Below are positions 46,971-57,140 of a DNA stretch of 64,000 nucleotides, in pieces. Position 1 is the stretch's first letter; each line of letters begins with the position of its first letter. Position numbers and translations under genes: made by a program. The stretch comes from Ruegeria lacuscaerulensis. GTDB taxonomy: Bacteria; Pseudomonadota; Alphaproteobacteria; Rhodobacterales; Rhodobacteraceae. The notes beneath the pieces are model-generated. The model ran no database searches. It had not been told where the DNA came from and saw nothing but the letters and a program-made list of their open reading frames with translations. The stretch lies in contig NZ_WQDY01000003.1 of assembly GCF_013033355.1 (NCBI RefSeq), positions 434,001 to 498,000 on the forward strand, read 5' to 3'.

Positions 46971-47163
46971 TTGGGCACTTGTCTCGGGTTGGGCATTTGG
47001 GACTGGCGATACAGCCCCGAGCCGCGATATAATGTCGGGACATACATGCTCAGGCTTGCGAGGCAGCGTCAAGAGGACATCCGGTTCCATGCGCGCTTGC
47101 GGGTGAGTGTCGCAGAAGACGACGCAGGCAATCGAAGCAGGAATTAGTCGAAAGGCAATTAGA

Positions 47164-48663
47164 ATGGGCGGATTTCTAGGAGGGATGATCGCAGGTGCGG
47201 TCGTGATAATGCTGTTGGGAGCGGCGTTGTCTCTAACCACGCCCCTGTCGCGCAAACCCGTTGTTGCGGATGTTGCACCCGAACCTGCACCAAGCGAAGT
47301 ACCCGAGGTCGAGGCAGACAAGCCCGAAGCCATTGCAGATGCCGATTTGGTCACTTTGCCCGCGGCAGAGCCTGAACCAACCGATCAACAAGCAGATACG
47401 CTGGCAGGGCTTTCCGAAATTGAAGAGGCTCCGGATGATCAGCCGCAGGTCAACGAATCCGCGCCTGTTGTCGAAGAGGCAGCCGTCGTCGAACCTGATG
47501 AGGTGGCAGTGACGAGTGAGGCACCTGTTCAGCCGCAAGCGCCTGCAGTTTTGCCAGATACACCTATTGCCGAAGGGCAGCCCGAATTGATTGAGGAGCC
47601 CCCAGCCCCTCCAGCCCCGGAAGTCGCTGCACTAGAAGTACCTGTCGAACAGCCCCAGCCTGAGTCTGTCGAGCCGGAACCAGACCAATCCCAGGCTGCC
47701 GAGTTGGAACCGGCCCCTGACTTTGAATCGGAAAGTACAGAAGCAGAGCCTTTGCCGGAAATTGCCGCGCTTGAGCCGAAGGAAGATTTGCCTGAAGAAA
47801 ATCCCATCGCGGTTGAGGGTGATGAAACGGACCTCAACCGCTCTCTGCCGCGCATCGCAGCCGTTCCACAGATCGGTGGCGACCAAAACGGCGCGGGGGG
47901 ATCAACGGTTGGTCGGCGCGTTGTCCCGCTGACCGAACGGGACAACGCTCTGGCTGATCAGGTCGGATCAGGTCAGACTGCGGTGCCGGGAAAACCGATC
48001 GAAGCCTATGCGGCCAAATTCGATAACCCCGACGCGAAACCGCTGATGTCAATTATCCTGATTGACGACGAAGGCGCTTATGGTGCCGAAGCGTTGCAGG
48101 ATTTCCCGTATCCGATCAGCTTTGCCGTCAGCCCCTCCGACCCCGACGCTGCCGACAAGATGGCCAGACATCGCTCTGCAGGTTTCGAGGTTCTTGCGAT
48201 GGCGGATCTTCCTAAAACCGCCAGTGCGCAGGATGCCGAAGTGTCAATGGCCGTATGGTTGCAGACCTTGCCAGAAACGGTCGGTATTCTCGAAGGGGTC
48301 GAGACAGGCATTCAGGGCAATCGCAAGCTGGCTGATCAGGTTGCCGCTATTGCTGCCGGGACAGGCCGTGGCTTGATCACCCAGGACAACGGCCTCAACA
48401 CGGTTCAGAAGCTGGCTGCCCGCAATGGGACGCCGTCCAGCGTGATTTTCCGAGACATAGACGGCGCACGTCAGGACCCAAAGATCATGCGCCGCTTTCT
48501 GGATCAGGCCGCATTCCGGGCCGGGCAGGAGGGGACGGTTGTCATGCTGGGACGGTTGCGCCCTGACACCATCTCGGCCTTGCTTGTCTGGGCCCTTGAA
48601 GACCGCGGAGGGCGTGTGGCCATGGCACCGATTTCCGCTGTCATGAAACAAGCCGTCCAATAA
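47164..48663 (+). CDS. Divergent polysaccharide deacetylase family protein
   Basis: A 499-residue protein with an N-terminal membrane anchor (about residues 4-24, [20 protein letters not shown]). A long low-complexity Pro/Glu/Ala-rich linker runs from about residue 38 to 245, and a C-terminal domain of the divergent polysaccharide deacetylase (DUF610/YibQ) type occupies about 290-499: [36 protein letters not shown], and a [10 protein letters not shown] stretch. The catalytic-metal residues are degenerate compared with classical deacetylases, as usual for this family. It lies on the opposite strand between trpG and trpE. GAAAGG precedes the chosen ATG; an earlier start at 47107 is possible. 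Confidence 0.83.
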   Translation: MGGFLGGMIAGAVVIMLLGAALSLTTPLSRKPVVADVAPEPAPSEVPEVEADKPEAIADADLVTLPAAEPEPTDQQADTLAGLSEIEEAPDDQPQVNESAPVVEEAAVVEPDEVAVTSEAPVQPQAPAVLPDTPIAEGQPELIEEPPAPPAPEVAALEVPVEQPQPESVEPEPDQSQAAELEPAPDFESESTEAEPLPEIAALEPKEDLPEENPIAVEGDETDLNRSLPRIAAVPQIGGDQNGAGGSTVGRRVVPLTERDNALADQVGSGQTAVPGKPIEAYAAKFDNPDAKPLMSIILIDDEGAYGAEALQDFPYPISFAVSPSDPDAADKMARHRSAGFEVLAMADLPKTASAQDAEVSMAVWLQTLPETVGILEGVETGIQGNRKLADQVAAIAAGTGRGLITQDNGLNTVQKLAARNGTPSSVIFRDIDGARQDPKIMRRFLDQAAFRAGQEGTVVMLGRLRPDTISALLVWALEDRGGRVAMAPISAVMKQAVQ

Positions 48664-48671
48664 GCCCGTAT

Positions 48672-48692
48672 GGCTGGCCGGTTTGGCCAGCC
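48672..48692. terminator. Hairpin between deacetylase and trpE, possible bidirectional terminator
   Basis: GGCTGGCC (48672-48679) and GGCCAGCC (48685-48692) form an 8-bp stem with a 5-base loop in the 35-base gap between convergent stops. The T-tract is poor on both strands (GTTTGATT on plus), so efficiency is uncertain. Confidence 0.5.
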
Positions 48693-48698
48693 GTTTGA

Positions 48699-50210
48699 TT
48701 AGCTGTTACCCGGTCCCGTAAAGCGCGCAGCATCAGCAGCCGCGCGTCGGATGGCATTGGATTTGTGCACGGTCTCCATGAATTCCGCCTCGGGGTCGCT
48801 GTCATAGACAACACCGCCGCCGGCCTGAATATACAGCTTGTGATCTTTCACAATCGCTGTGCGCAGGGCGATACACATATCCATGTCTCCACCCGCGCTG
48901 AAATATCCGACCCCGCCGCCATAGACACCGCGCTTTTCCGGCTCCAATTCGTCAATGATCTCCATCGCGCGGACCTTGGGCGCGCCTGAAACCGTGCCTG
49001 CAGGCATCCCGGCAAAGAACGCATCCAGCGCGTCTTTATCTTCGGCCAGTTCACCGACCACGTTCGACACAATGTGCATCACGTGGCTGTAGCGTTCGAT
49101 GATGAATTCTTCGGTGGGTCGCACGGTGCCAATCTTGGCCACGCGGCCCGTGTCATTGCGGCCCAGATCCAGCAACATGAGATGCTCGGCCAGTTCTTTC
49201 TTGTCGGCCAGCAGATCGGCCTCGTTCGCCTTGTCTTCCTCGGGGGTCGCGCCACGGGGACGGGTGCCTGCAATTGGGCGGATCGTGACCTCATTGCCAA
49301 AGACACGCACCAGAATCTCGGGGCTGGCGCCCACGACCTGAAAACCGCCAAAGTTGAAGTAGAACATGAAGGGCGACGGGTTCGTGCGGCGCAACGACCG
49401 ATACAGTGCAAAAGGCGGCAGCGGAAAATCCTGCGTCCAACGTTGGGCCGGAACCACCTGAAAGATATCGCCTGCGCGGATATAGTCTTTGGCTTTCTCG
49501 ACCGCTTCCATATAGCCCGACTTGGTGAAGTTCGAGACAGGCGCGGCCACTTCGGACGCGTCGCCCAGATCGCGGGTTTCAGCGGGCATGGCGCGTTCCA
49601 GATCGCGAACGGCATCCATCACGCGCTCGGCCGCTTGGGCATAAGCCGCTTTGGCGGACTGACCTTCACTGACCCATGCGGGGGAAACAACGGTCACCTC
49701 ACCTTTGACGCCGTCCAGAACGGCCACGACCGAGGGACGCAACATCACCGCATCTGGTAGCCCCAGTGGGTCAGGGTTCACGTCTGGCAGATACTCGACC
49801 AGGCGCACCATGTCATAACCCAGATAACCAAACAGCCCGGCGGCAGCCTGAGGCAGATCATCGGGCAGAGCGATCCGACTTTCAGCCAGCAGTGCCCGCA
49901 AATTATCCATCGGGTTGCCATACTGAGGCTGGAACGCCTCGGGGTCGAAACGCGCCGACCGGTTTAGCTCGGACACGTCGCCCTGGCAGCGCCAGATCAG
50001 ATCCGGTTTCATACCAATGATCGAATAGCGCCCGCGTACCTCTCCGCCGGTAACCGATTCCAGCATGAACGCGTCTTTTTGCGCGCCCGTCAGCTTGAGC
50101 ATCAGGGAAACGGGCGTATCCAGATCAGCCGCAAGGCGCGTATAGACTACCTGATTTTCGCCAGCCTCGTAGGCGCGAGCGAAACTGTCAAACTCAGGGG
50201 TAAGGGCCAT
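48699..50210 (-). CDS. trpE: Anthranilate synthase component I
   Basis: A 503-residue chorismate-binding enzyme making anthranilate from chorismate and ammonia. Characteristic are DTPVSLMLKLTGAQKDAFML near the N-terminus (tryptophan feedback site region), AGDIFQVVPAQRWTQDF, RPIAGTRPRGATPEED, LDLGRNDTGRVAKIG and FAGMPAGTVSGAPKVRAMEI. It starts 11 bases after ppiD on the same strand, so it is transcribed with ppiD rather than from a trp leader; no attenuator fits there. Confidence 0.96.
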   Translation of the reverse strand: MALTPEFDSFARAYEAGENQVVYTRLAADLDTPVSLMLKLTGAQKDAFMLESVTGGEVRGRYSIIGMKPDLIWRCQGDVSELNRSARFDPEAFQPQYGNPMDNLRALLAESRIALPDDLPQAAAGLFGYLGYDMVRLVEYLPDVNPDPLGLPDAVMLRPSVVAVLDGVKGEVTVVSPAWVSEGQSAKAAYAQAAERVMDAVRDLERAMPAETRDLGDASEVAAPVSNFTKSGYMEAVEKAKDYIRAGDIFQVVPAQRWTQDFPLPPFALYRSLRRTNPSPFMFYFNFGGFQVVGASPEILVRVFGNEVTIRPIAGTRPRGATPEEDKANEADLLADKKELAEHLMLLDLGRNDTGRVAKIGTVRPTEEFIIERYSHVMHIVSNVVGELAEDKDALDAFFAGMPAGTVSGAPKVRAMEIIDELEPEKRGVYGGGVGYFSAGGDMDMCIALRTAIVKDHKLYIQAGGGVVYDSDPEAEFMETVHKSNAIRRAAADAARFTGPGNS

Positions 50211-50221
50211 ATCGGTCTCTT

Positions 50222-52063
50222 TTAATAGCTCGCCTGAACGGCATTCAGGGCACGCTGGTCCACGGTTGGTCGTGCACGAACCTGCGCATCGCGGACAAAA
50301 GCGTCGAAAATATTCTGTGCCAACGCCTGGTCCAACTGCGCAGCAAGGGCCTCTCGGGCTTGCCGCAGTTCGTCTGTTTCATCTGGCGGCAGCAGCTCTT
50401 CCAGACGGACGATCAGAGCAGTACCCTCACCGGAAACAACACGCAGTTCGCCGGGCTCCATTTCAAACACCTGAACCATGAAATCGGCAGGAACATCTTC
50501 AAGGAATGCTGTACGCGTCAGGGCGTTCTCGACCCGGAATGGCAAACCCGTTGCGGTGAAATCGCCATCGCCCTCAAGCTGCTCAAGGACAGTTGCGGCT
50601 TGCTCCTCCAGCGCCTTGTTCGTCTCGGCCTGAGTCCATGCGGCGATTACACGGTCGCGCGCGCTGTCCAGCGGTTCGGGGCGGCGAGGTAACACTTGGT
50701 TCAGGCGCATCGCAAAGATCGAGCCGTCTTCCAGGAACGCGACCTCGGGGAAATCGCCCTCGTTCACGGCTAGTGCAGCAGTGCGGAACCCATCATAGGC
50801 CGCAACCCCGTCCTCGCTTTGCGTGGTCCAGTCGATCTGACCCAATTCCATCTCTGTTTCGCCGACAAGCTCTTCAAGCGTGGCACCACCTGCCAGCAGG
50901 TCGTTGATGTCTTCGGCTTGCGCCTCAATCTGGCGACGCGCGCGATCTGCGGCCAGCTCTTCGCGCAGGGCTGGGGCGGCGTCTTCGAATGAGGTGTTGT
51001 TTTCAGCCAGCGATCCATTGATGCGGAACAGAGCCGGCCCCAGAGAGGACGGAAGCGGGCCAACCACGGCGTCCAGATCGGCAGCAAAGACGCCGTCAGC
51101 TGCGTCCCCCAGATCGTCGCGGGTGACGTCGCCTAAATCAACATCGCTCAGTTCAAGCTCGCGCTCACGCACCAATTGCTCGAAGGTTGTTCCACCAACC
51201 TCAAGCTGCGCTTTGGCCGCTTCGGCGGCGGCTTCATCCGCAAAGGGCAGGCGTTCGACAAGACGGCGTTCGGGCTGCAGGTATTCGCCAGCGCGCTGGT
51301 CATACAGACGGCGGACCGAGTCTTCGTCAACGTCTACATTGTCCAGCAACATCTCCGGAGAAAGGATCGCATATGTCAGCTTCTTGGTGCGGGGCAGGGT
51401 GAACAGATCCCCGTTTTCATCGTAATATGATTGAATATGCGCGTCTGTCGGCGCTGCAATCGGCGCTGCCAGTGCGTCCGGACCCAGCGTTGCCACTGTA
51501 AAGCTGCGCCGCGCGCCAACAAAGTTCATCATCGCATCCGTCAGGGTTTCGGGCATTTCGATACCCCCCATGACCGCGCCCTGAACGATGGTTCGAGCCG
51601 ACTCTTTGCGCAGGTCGGATTCGAATTCGGCATCGGACATTCCTACCTGATCCAGTTGGAATTCATAGGCGTCGCGGTCAAAGTTCCCGTCGATCCCCTG
51701 AAAGGCCGGGATTGCGACAATTTCCTGTTGCAGGTTTGCGTCCCCGATCGAGATGCCCAGCAGCCCAACTTCATTGTCCAGCGACGCCAGCGCCGTCAGA
51801 CGCGACAGTGCCAACTGATCCAACCCGAATTCATGTGCCTGCGCGATCTGCAGCGGCTGACCGGTCTGTTGTTCCACGGCGCGGATTTCGCGTTGCAGCT
51901 CGCGGACATATTCATCGACCGAGACGCTTTCGTTCCCGACCTGTGCGACTGTGCGCACTGTGCCGGACAAGCTGGTTGCGCCAAACCCTGCGAGCCCCAA
52001 CATCAAAAGGCCCATGAGGATCCAGACAAAGGTCTTCGATAGCTTTTTTACGCCTGCGGCCAT
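50222..52063 (-). CDS. ppiD: Peptidylprolyl isomerase PpiD-like, SurA N-terminal domain
   Basis: A 613-residue membrane-anchored periplasmic folding factor. A single N-terminal transmembrane helix (about residues 10-30, TFVWILMGLLMLGLAGFGAT) is followed by a SurA-N-like domain (VSVDEYVRELQREIRAVEQQ) and a parvulin-type central region at about 235-375. A long acidic C-terminal part completes it. It helps fold outer-membrane and periplasmic proteins. It sits 11 bases upstream of trpE and is likely co-transcribed with it; the gap to the upstream aminotransferase gene is 79 bases. Confidence 0.9.
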   Translation of the reverse strand: MAAGVKKLSKTFVWILMGLLMLGLAGFGATSLSGTVRTVAQVGNESVSVDEYVRELQREIRAVEQQTGQPLQIAQAHEFGLDQLALSRLTALASLDNEVGLLGISIGDANLQQEIVAIPAFQGIDGNFDRDAYEFQLDQVGMSDAEFESDLRKESARTIVQGAVMGGIEMPETLTDAMMNFVGARRSFTVATLGPDALAAPIAAPTDAHIQSYYDENGDLFTLPRTKKLTYAILSPEMLLDNVDVDEDSVRRLYDQRAGEYLQPERRLVERLPFADEAAAEAAKAQLEVGGTTFEQLVRERELELSDVDLGDVTRDDLGDAADGVFAADLDAVVGPLPSSLGPALFRINGSLAENNTSFEDAAPALREELAADRARRQIEAQAEDINDLLAGGATLEELVGETEMELGQIDWTTQSEDGVAAYDGFRTAALAVNEGDFPEVAFLEDGSIFAMRLNQVLPRRPEPLDSARDRVIAAWTQAETNKALEEQAATVLEQLEGDGDFTATGLPFRVENALTRTAFLEDVPADFMVQVFEMEPGELRVVSGEGTALIVRLEELLPPDETDELRQAREALAAQLDQALAQNIFDAFVRDAQVRARPTVDQRALNAVQASY

Positions 52064-52142
52064 GGTGCCCTCTTGTTTTGTGGCAAAGGTCTGCCCTGTC
52101 GGTTGCGGCCCTGAATACGATGCGCGCCGCCGAGGGGCAAGC

Positions 52143-53318
52143 TCAGAAGGTCAACGCTTCGAGCCGGTCGAACAATTGCGCCAGTCCGGCGCGGTCCAGG
52201 TTGGCAAAAGCCACTCGGACTTGCTGCTTTCCAGCCGGGTCTGTGTCGGGCATGAACATCGTTCCCGGCAGCAACAGAATGCCTGCCTCGGAAACCAGTT
52301 TTTGCGCCAATACGTCCGAAGGCATGTCGAACGGGTGTTCGAGATAGGCAAAATACGCGCCCAGCCCCAGCAGGCGCCAGCCTTTTGAGGTCAGGCGCGG
52401 CAGCATCTCTTGGATAGCGACACGGCGATCAAGGATCTCATCCCGCTCGCCCGCAACCCACTGGGACAGGTTTTGCATCCCCCAGAGCGCCGCAAACTGC
52501 CCCATCTGGCCAGGGCAGATGGCGACTGTATCCAGAAACTTTTCGATTTCGGCCAAAAGGTCGGGGCTTGTCGCGATTGCACCGACGCGGTGGCCGGTCA
52601 GCCGATAGGCCTTGGAAAAGGAATACAGGTGAACCAGCGTTTGATCCCAGTCGGCCTGGCTGAACAGGCGATGCGGCGGACCGCTGCGGCTGTCGAAGTC
52701 GCGGTATGTTTCGTCGACCAGCAGCCGGATGCCGGTTTCGCGGGCGAGATCGTAAAAGGCTTGGACCAGATCGGATGGATATTCCACACCGCCGGGGTTG
52801 TTCGGAGTAACCAATGATATTGCGCGGGTTCGATCCGTGATCAGCGCCCGGGCGGCGTCGGGGTCAGGCAGAAGGTCGTCATTGGTTTGCAAGTCGACCG
52901 CCGTCACCCCGGCCATATCAAGCCACATTTTATGATTGAAATACCATGGGGTTGGCAGGATAACCTCATCCCCTTCATCAGTCAGCGCCGAGATCGCCGC
53001 GGCGAAAGCCTGATTGCACCCCGAGGTGATCGCCACCTGGGATGGTTGTACTTCGGCGTCATAGTGCTGGCTGATTTGTGTAGCCAGCGCCTCGCGCAGG
53101 TCAGGATTACCCAGAACGGGGCCATACAAATGCGCTGCATCTGTATTGACCGCGAAATCCGCCATTGCCTGACGCAAGGCCAGTGGCGGCGGGTCAACAG
53201 GGGCCGCTTGGCTGACATTGATCAGGGGGCGGTTTTCGGGGAAGTCCACGCCTTCAAGCCAGCGACGCGCCTCCATCACCGGAGGAGGAAAAGTGGCGCT
53301 GGTGCGGGTCTGTGTCAT
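52143..53318 (-). CDS. Class I/II pyridoxal phosphate aminotransferase
   Basis: A 391-residue fold-type I aminotransferase. The PLP Lys is K236 in YSFSKAYRLTGHRVGAI; other family signs are YGPVLGNPDLREALA, TSGCNQAFAAAISAL, TPNNPGGVEYPSDLV and DETYRDFDSRSG. The substrate pair is not evident from sequence. It resembles aspartate- or aromatic-type aminotransferases. It is followed after 79 bases by ppiD on the same strand. Confidence 0.88.
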   Translation of the reverse strand: MTQTRTSATFPPPVMEARRWLEGVDFPENRPLINVSQAAPVDPPPLALRQAMADFAVNTDAAHLYGPVLGNPDLREALATQISQHYDAEVQPSQVAITSGCNQAFAAAISALTDEGDEVILPTPWYFNHKMWLDMAGVTAVDLQTNDDLLPDPDAARALITDRTRAISLVTPNNPGGVEYPSDLVQAFYDLARETGIRLLVDETYRDFDSRSGPPHRLFSQADWDQTLVHLYSFSKAYRLTGHRVGAIATSPDLLAEIEKFLDTVAICPGQMGQFAALWGMQNLSQWVAGERDEILDRRVAIQEMLPRLTSKGWRLLGLGAYFAYLEHPFDMPSDVLAQKLVSEAGILLLPGTMFMPDTDPAGKQQVRVAFANLDRAGLAQLFDRLEALTF

Positions 53319-53385
53319 GGCGTGGCTGCTGTTTGCGAGGCGTTGCCTCGCATTCCCAAGTATTTTCGGCGGAAGAGGCTACGGA

Positions 53386-53895
53386 TCAGTCCGTGCCGCG
53401 ATAGGGCTCGACATATTGTAGGGCCATATCCCAAGGGAAGAAGATCCAGGTATCTTGGCTGACCTCGGTGATGAATGTATCCACCATCGGGCGGCCCTTG
53501 GGCTTAGCGTAAACGGTGGCAAAATGTGCGTTGGGGTACATCGCACGCACCAATTCCAGCGTTTTTCCACTGTCGACCAGATCGTCAACGATCAGCACGC
53601 CGGTACCATCGCCCATCAACTGAGCATCGGGGGCTTTCAAAACCTCCGCCTCGCCTTGTTCTTGGTGGTGGTAGGAGCGAACACTGATTGTATCGACGGT
53701 GCGTATATCAAGCTCTCGGCTGACGATCATAGCAGGCGCCATGCCGCCGCGAGTAATTGCGACCACAGCGCGCCACGCGCCGTCATCGGGGCCTTGCCCG
53801 TCCAGACGCCAGGCTAAAGCACGGGAATCACGGTGAATCTGATCCCAACTGATATGAAAGCCTTTTTCGTGGGGTAGGCGGTCTTTGGCGCTCAT
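53386..53895 (-). CDS. gpt: Xanthine phosphoribosyltransferase
   Basis: A 169-residue Gpt-type purine salvage enzyme converting xanthine or guanine plus PRPP to the nucleotide. The PRPP-binding loop is [18 protein letters not shown], preceded by [19 protein letters not shown] and followed by [15 protein letters not shown]. It is separated from fabI (same strand, upstream) by only 5 bases, so the two share a transcript. Confidence 0.93.
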   Translation of the reverse strand: MSAKDRLPHEKGFHISWDQIHRDSRALAWRLDGQGPDDGAWRAVVAITRGGMAPAMIVSRELDIRTVDTISVRSYHHQEQGEAEVLKAPDAQLMGDGTGVLIVDDLVDSGKTLELVRAMYPNAHFATVYAKPKGRPMVDTFITEVSQDTWIFFPWDMALQYVEPYRGTD

Positions 53896-53900
53896 CGGTG

Positions 53901-54707
53901 TTAACCCTTCTCAACGTCTGGTGCATCGACGGCCTTCATACCGACAATATGATAACCCGAATCCACGTGCAGGTTTTCACCGGTCACGCCACTGCTGAGG
54001 TCAGACAACAGGTACAAGGCCGAATTGCCAACATCGTCGATGGAGACATTGCGACGCAGGGGCGAGTTATACTCGTTCCACTTCATGATATAGCGGAAAT
54101 CGCCGATGCCGCTGGCGGCCAGCGTCTTGATCGGGCCGGCCGAGATTGCGTTGACGCGGATACCGTCTTTGCCCAGATCTTCGGCAAGGTACTTGACCGA
54201 CGCTTCCAGTGCCGCCTTGGCCACACCCATGACGTTATAATGCGGCATGACCTGCTCGGCCCCGTAATACGTCAGCGTGATCGCGCTGCCGCCGTCGGTC
54301 ATCATCTTCTCGGCGCGTTGCATCACCGCTGTGAAAGAATAGACCGAAACGTCCATGGTGAGTTTGAAGTTGGCACGAGACGTATCCACGTACCGACCGC
54401 GAAGCTCGTTCTTGTCCGAAAAGCCAATGGCGTGGACGACAAAGTCTAATTTGCCCCACTTTTCTTCAAGCGCCGCAAACAGCGCGTCAATCGACTCTTC
54501 GTCACTGACGTCGCAAGGCAGCACAATCTCACTACCAAGCTGAGCGGCCAGAGGGTCAACTCGTTTCTTCAGCGCGTCGCCCTGATATGAGAATGCAAGA
54601 TCGGCCCCCGCGTCGGACAATGCGCGGGCAATCCCCCATGCGATTGATTTGTCATTGGCCAGTCCCATGATGAGGCCGCGCTTGCCGGCCATCAACTGAT
54701 TTGACAT
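53901..54707 (-). CDS. fabI: Enoyl-ACP reductase
   Basis: A 268-residue SDR-type reductase of fatty-acid elongation, the last step of each cycle with NADH and the triclosan-target family. Motifs are [35 protein letters not shown], the active-site [20 protein letters not shown] with Tyr and Lys, and [18 protein letters not shown]. The ATG at 54707 has GGAGA upstream. It is divergent from pdxH, and gpt follows 5 bases after its stop. Confidence 0.95.
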   Translation of the reverse strand: MSNQLMAGKRGLIMGLANDKSIAWGIARALSDAGADLAFSYQGDALKKRVDPLAAQLGSEIVLPCDVSDEESIDALFAALEEKWGKLDFVVHAIGFSDKNELRGRYVDTSRANFKLTMDVSVYSFTAVMQRAEKMMTDGGSAITLTYYGAEQVMPHYNVMGVAKAALEASVKYLAEDLGKDGIRVNAISAGPIKTLAASGIGDFRYIMKWNEYNSPLRRNVSIDDVGNSALYLLSDLSSGVTGENLHVDSGYHIVGMKAVDAPDVEKG

Positions 54708-54843
54708 GTTCGGTTCTCCGCCTGTCCTTCGCATTATGTCTGGATGGTTTATGCCATTGGATGGCCTGCATCAAGGCCGTGTGCTCTTGCTCGTGGCGGG
54801 TTCTGGCCGTAGTGTGGTTAGCAAGAGTTTCCAGGGGATGGAA

Positions 54844-55449
54844 ATGAGTGAAAGAGACGGCATTTTTGCTGGCACCGATCCGTTTGAAATCGCGACTCGG
54901 TGGCTGGAGGACGCCAAGGGCAGTGAACCAAATGATCCTAATGCGATTGCCTTGGCGACCGTAGACTCTGAAGGGTTGCCCAATGTGCGGATGGTCCTTC
55001 TCAAAGAGATCGAGCGGGATGCGTTTGTGTTTTATACAAACTATGAAAGTGCAAAGGCAGCAGAGCTGGACAGCGCTGGCAAGGCAGCTTTCGTGATGCA
55101 TTGGAAATCTTTGCGGCGTCAAATCCGAGTTCGTGGTACAATTACGCGTGAAACCGGGCCGCAGGCTGACGAGTACTATGCGTCCCGCTCACTCAAAAGT
55201 CGTCTTGGGGCCTGGGCTTCGAAACAGTCACGCCCCCTGAGCAGCCGATCGGCCTTGATGGCCGAAGTTGCAAAAGTTACGGCAAAACTGGGTCCGAACC
55301 CTCCGCGTCCGCCGTTTTGGGGCGGATATAGGCTGGAACCAAACGAAATAGAATTCTGGGCCGACGGTGCGTTTCGGCTGCATGACAGGTTCCAATGGCG
55401 GCGCGATCAAGCGGGCTCTGGGTGGCAAGTGCAAAGGTTGAATCCATGA
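54844..55449 (+). CDS. pdxH: Pyridoxamine 5'-phosphate oxidase
   Basis: A 201-residue FMN enzyme that makes pyridoxal 5'-phosphate from PNP or PMP. Landmarks are [65 protein letters not shown] and [17 protein letters not shown]. The ATG at 54844 is chosen over the nearby in-frame ATG at 54838 because AGGGG fits its spacing and homologues start here. It is divergent from fabI. Confidence 0.94.
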   Translation: MSERDGIFAGTDPFEIATRWLEDAKGSEPNDPNAIALATVDSEGLPNVRMVLLKEIERDAFVFYTNYESAKAAELDSAGKAAFVMHWKSLRRQIRVRGTITRETGPQADEYYASRSLKSRLGAWASKQSRPLSSRSALMAEVAKVTAKLGPNPPRPPFWGGYRLEPNEIEFWADGAFRLHDRFQWRRDQAGSGWQVQRLNP

Positions 55450-55570
55450 CTTTCGCGTATCGTGAAATGCAACACTCAGAGATCAAAGGGTTTTTTCGGC
55501 TTGAATTTGTGTGCCAATCCCATACACATCGGACCCTTAACAAATTGAAAAAACTCGCGATGGAAACACC

Positions 55571-56098
55571 GTGCCAGAAGATCTGAACAACATGTACCGC
55601 GTTCGCGGGCACGTAAAATGGTTCGACCCCGCCAAAGGTTACGGGTTCGTTGTGTCTGACGAAGGCGGTCCTGATATTCTGTTGCATGTGAACGTGTTGC
55701 GCAATTTCGGTCAAAGTTCGGTGGCTGATGGCGCCGGGATCGAGATCATGACGCATCGCACGGATCGGGGTGTCCAGGCAGTTGAAGTGATTAGCGTTGA
55801 TCCGCCTGCGCGAGCCGACTCGATGTTGTTGGCGGACTTCGCGGAACTTGACCCGGTTGAGATCGCCCAAGCCCCACTTGAGGCGGCACGGGTAAAATGG
55901 TTCGACAAAGGCAAGGGATTCGGGTTTGCCAACGTCTTTGGTCGCGGTGAGGATGTGTTTCTGCATATCGAGGTATTGCGTCGGTCAGGTTTGGCCGACC
56001 TTCAACCCGGAGAAGCGCTTGCGATGCGTGTCATTGATGGAAAACGCGGACGTATGGCGGCTCAGGTCATGGCCTGGGAAGCGGCGCTGGACGACTGA
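55571..56098 (+). CDS. Double cold-shock-domain protein
   Basis: A 175-residue protein with two cold-shock domains in tandem. The first (about residues 9-72) begins RVRGHVKWFDPAKGYGFVVS, the second (about 105-170) AARVKWFDKGKGFGFANVFG. KGYGFV and KGFGFA carry the RNP1-type aromatic residues that bind single-stranded nucleic acid. Alphaproteobacteria commonly use such two-domain proteins. The reading frame starts at GTG (55571); an ATG at 55592 is possible. It is followed after 6 bases by the DUF192 gene. Confidence 0.9.
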   Translation: MPEDLNNMYRVRGHVKWFDPAKGYGFVVSDEGGPDILLHVNVLRNFGQSSVADGAGIEIMTHRTDRGVQAVEVISVDPPARADSMLLADFAELDPVEIAQAPLEAARVKWFDKGKGFGFANVFGRGEDVFLHIEVLRRSGLADLQPGEALAMRVIDGKRGRMAAQVMAWEAALDD

Positions 56099-56104
56099 AT
56101 CACC

Positions 56105-56572
56105 ATGAAAGGGCGGCTGGCGGTTCTGACGACTATTGCAGTTTTTTGGACGAGTTCAGCGTTTGCCGCATGCAGCCCCGACCGGGTTACATTAAAAAAT
56201 GACAAATCCCAGGTCAGTTTCGATATCGAGCTGGCTGTAAGCCCTCAGGAAAGAGCACAGGGTCTTATGTTCCGCGAGTCTTTGCCCCAACGGGCAGGGA
56301 TGATGTTTATTTTCGATCCGCCTCAGCCCGTCGCGTTCTGGATGAAAAACACGCTGATTCCATTGGATATGATTTTTTTGGATCGCAGTGGGTCGGTCGT
56401 ACATGTCCACAGCAACGCCATTCCTGGCGACCTGACTCCGATTGAGGGGGGAGATTCGGTTTATGCGGTCCTGGAAATCAATGCAGGGCTGGCCGAACGT
56501 TACCTGATCTCGCCCGGAACTCAGATGCGGCACGAAGTTTTTTCACAAGGTCCTGCAATTTGGCCCTGTTAG
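56105..56572 (+). CDS. DUF192 domain-containing secreted protein
   Basis: A 155-residue protein with a signal peptide (hydrophobic about residues 5-20, cleavage near AFAA; the first Cys of the mature protein is Cys23). DUF192 features are FDIELAVSPQERAQGLMFRE, GMMFIFDPPQPVAFWMKNTL, PLDMIFLDRSGSVVHV and AVLEINAGLAERYLISPG. The family's biochemical role is not known. Directly downstream of the cold-shock gene, it is probably in one transcript. Confidence 0.87.
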   Translation: MKGRLAVLTTIAVFWTSSAFAACSPDRVTLKNDKSQVSFDIELAVSPQERAQGLMFRESLPQRAGMMFIFDPPQPVAFWMKNTLIPLDMIFLDRSGSVVHVHSNAIPGDLTPIEGGDSVYAVLEINAGLAERYLISPGTQMRHEVFSQGPAIWPC

Positions 56573-56615
56573 GGCTTTTCAAATCAGAACAGCGCGTTTA
56601 GGAAGGCGCACGGTC

Positions 56616-56692
56616 CGGGGCGTGGCGCAGTCTGGTAGCGCACCTGTTTTGGGTACAGGGGGTCGTAGGTTCGAATCCTGCCGCCCCGACCA
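56616..56692 (+). tRNA. tRNA-Pro(TGG)
   Basis: A 77-base cloverleaf. Acceptor CGGGGCG pairs with CGCCCCG, the anticodon loop TTTGGGT gives TGG, the T-arm holds GGTTCGAATCC, and CCA is encoded. It lies 43 bases after the DUF192 gene and 7 bases before the convergent lipoprotein stop. Confidence 0.97.
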
Positions 56693-56699
56693 CTTCTTC

Positions 56700-57140
56700 T
56701 TACAATGTTGGTGATCCCCCCATTGCCTGGTAGAGCGCACTTAGCGCTTTATCCAGAGTCTTGCTTTCGACTGGCACCTGCACAGGCGGGCCTGTCCTTT
56801 GGGGGACATTAAAAAACACCTCGGCATCGATCCGATAGCCAGCAGTGTTTTTGGTCGATGTCAGGCGCATGACACTTTGAGGCAAGTCCTGCGGATATCC
56901 CTCGTAGTTGAGAATCAGATAAGCAGTCGTGTCCGGAGGCAAAAGCTCGGTGCATTCAAACACTTGATTCCCGACCCGTTCGAACTGCTCTCCTGGACCG
57001 CTACAGCTGACTTCAAACGTATCGAACAGACGCTTTGGATAGTCTTGAAACTGTGCACTGCGGGTTGGAATGGGCACATCTTGTGCTGTGCACGCCACGA
57101 TCAGGCCCATTAGGGATAGGATTCCAAGCCTCGGTATCAA
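56700..57140 (-). CDS. Hypothetical lipoprotein (146 aa)
   Basis: A 146-residue protein with a lipobox: hydrophobic [11 protein letters not shown], Cys17 as the probable lipidated residue. The mature part carries two further Cys (SCSGPGEQF and FECTELLP), possibly a disulfide in the periplasm, and beta-rich sequence ([20 protein letters not shown]). I recognise no family. It converges on tRNA-Pro and is divergent from the nrdJ leader region. Confidence 0.65.
   Translation of the reverse strand: MIPRLGILSLMGLIVACTAQDVPIPTRSAQFQDYPKRLFDTFEVSCSGPGEQFERVGNQVFECTELLPPDTTAYLILNYEGYPQDLPQSVMRLTSTKNTAGYRIDAEVFFNVPQRTGPPVQVPVESKTLDKALSALYQAMGGSPTL

Noticed and set aside
50211..50221. Tryptophan leader peptide and attenuator before trpE
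   Set aside because: Only 11 bases separate ppiD and trpE; there is no space for a leader.
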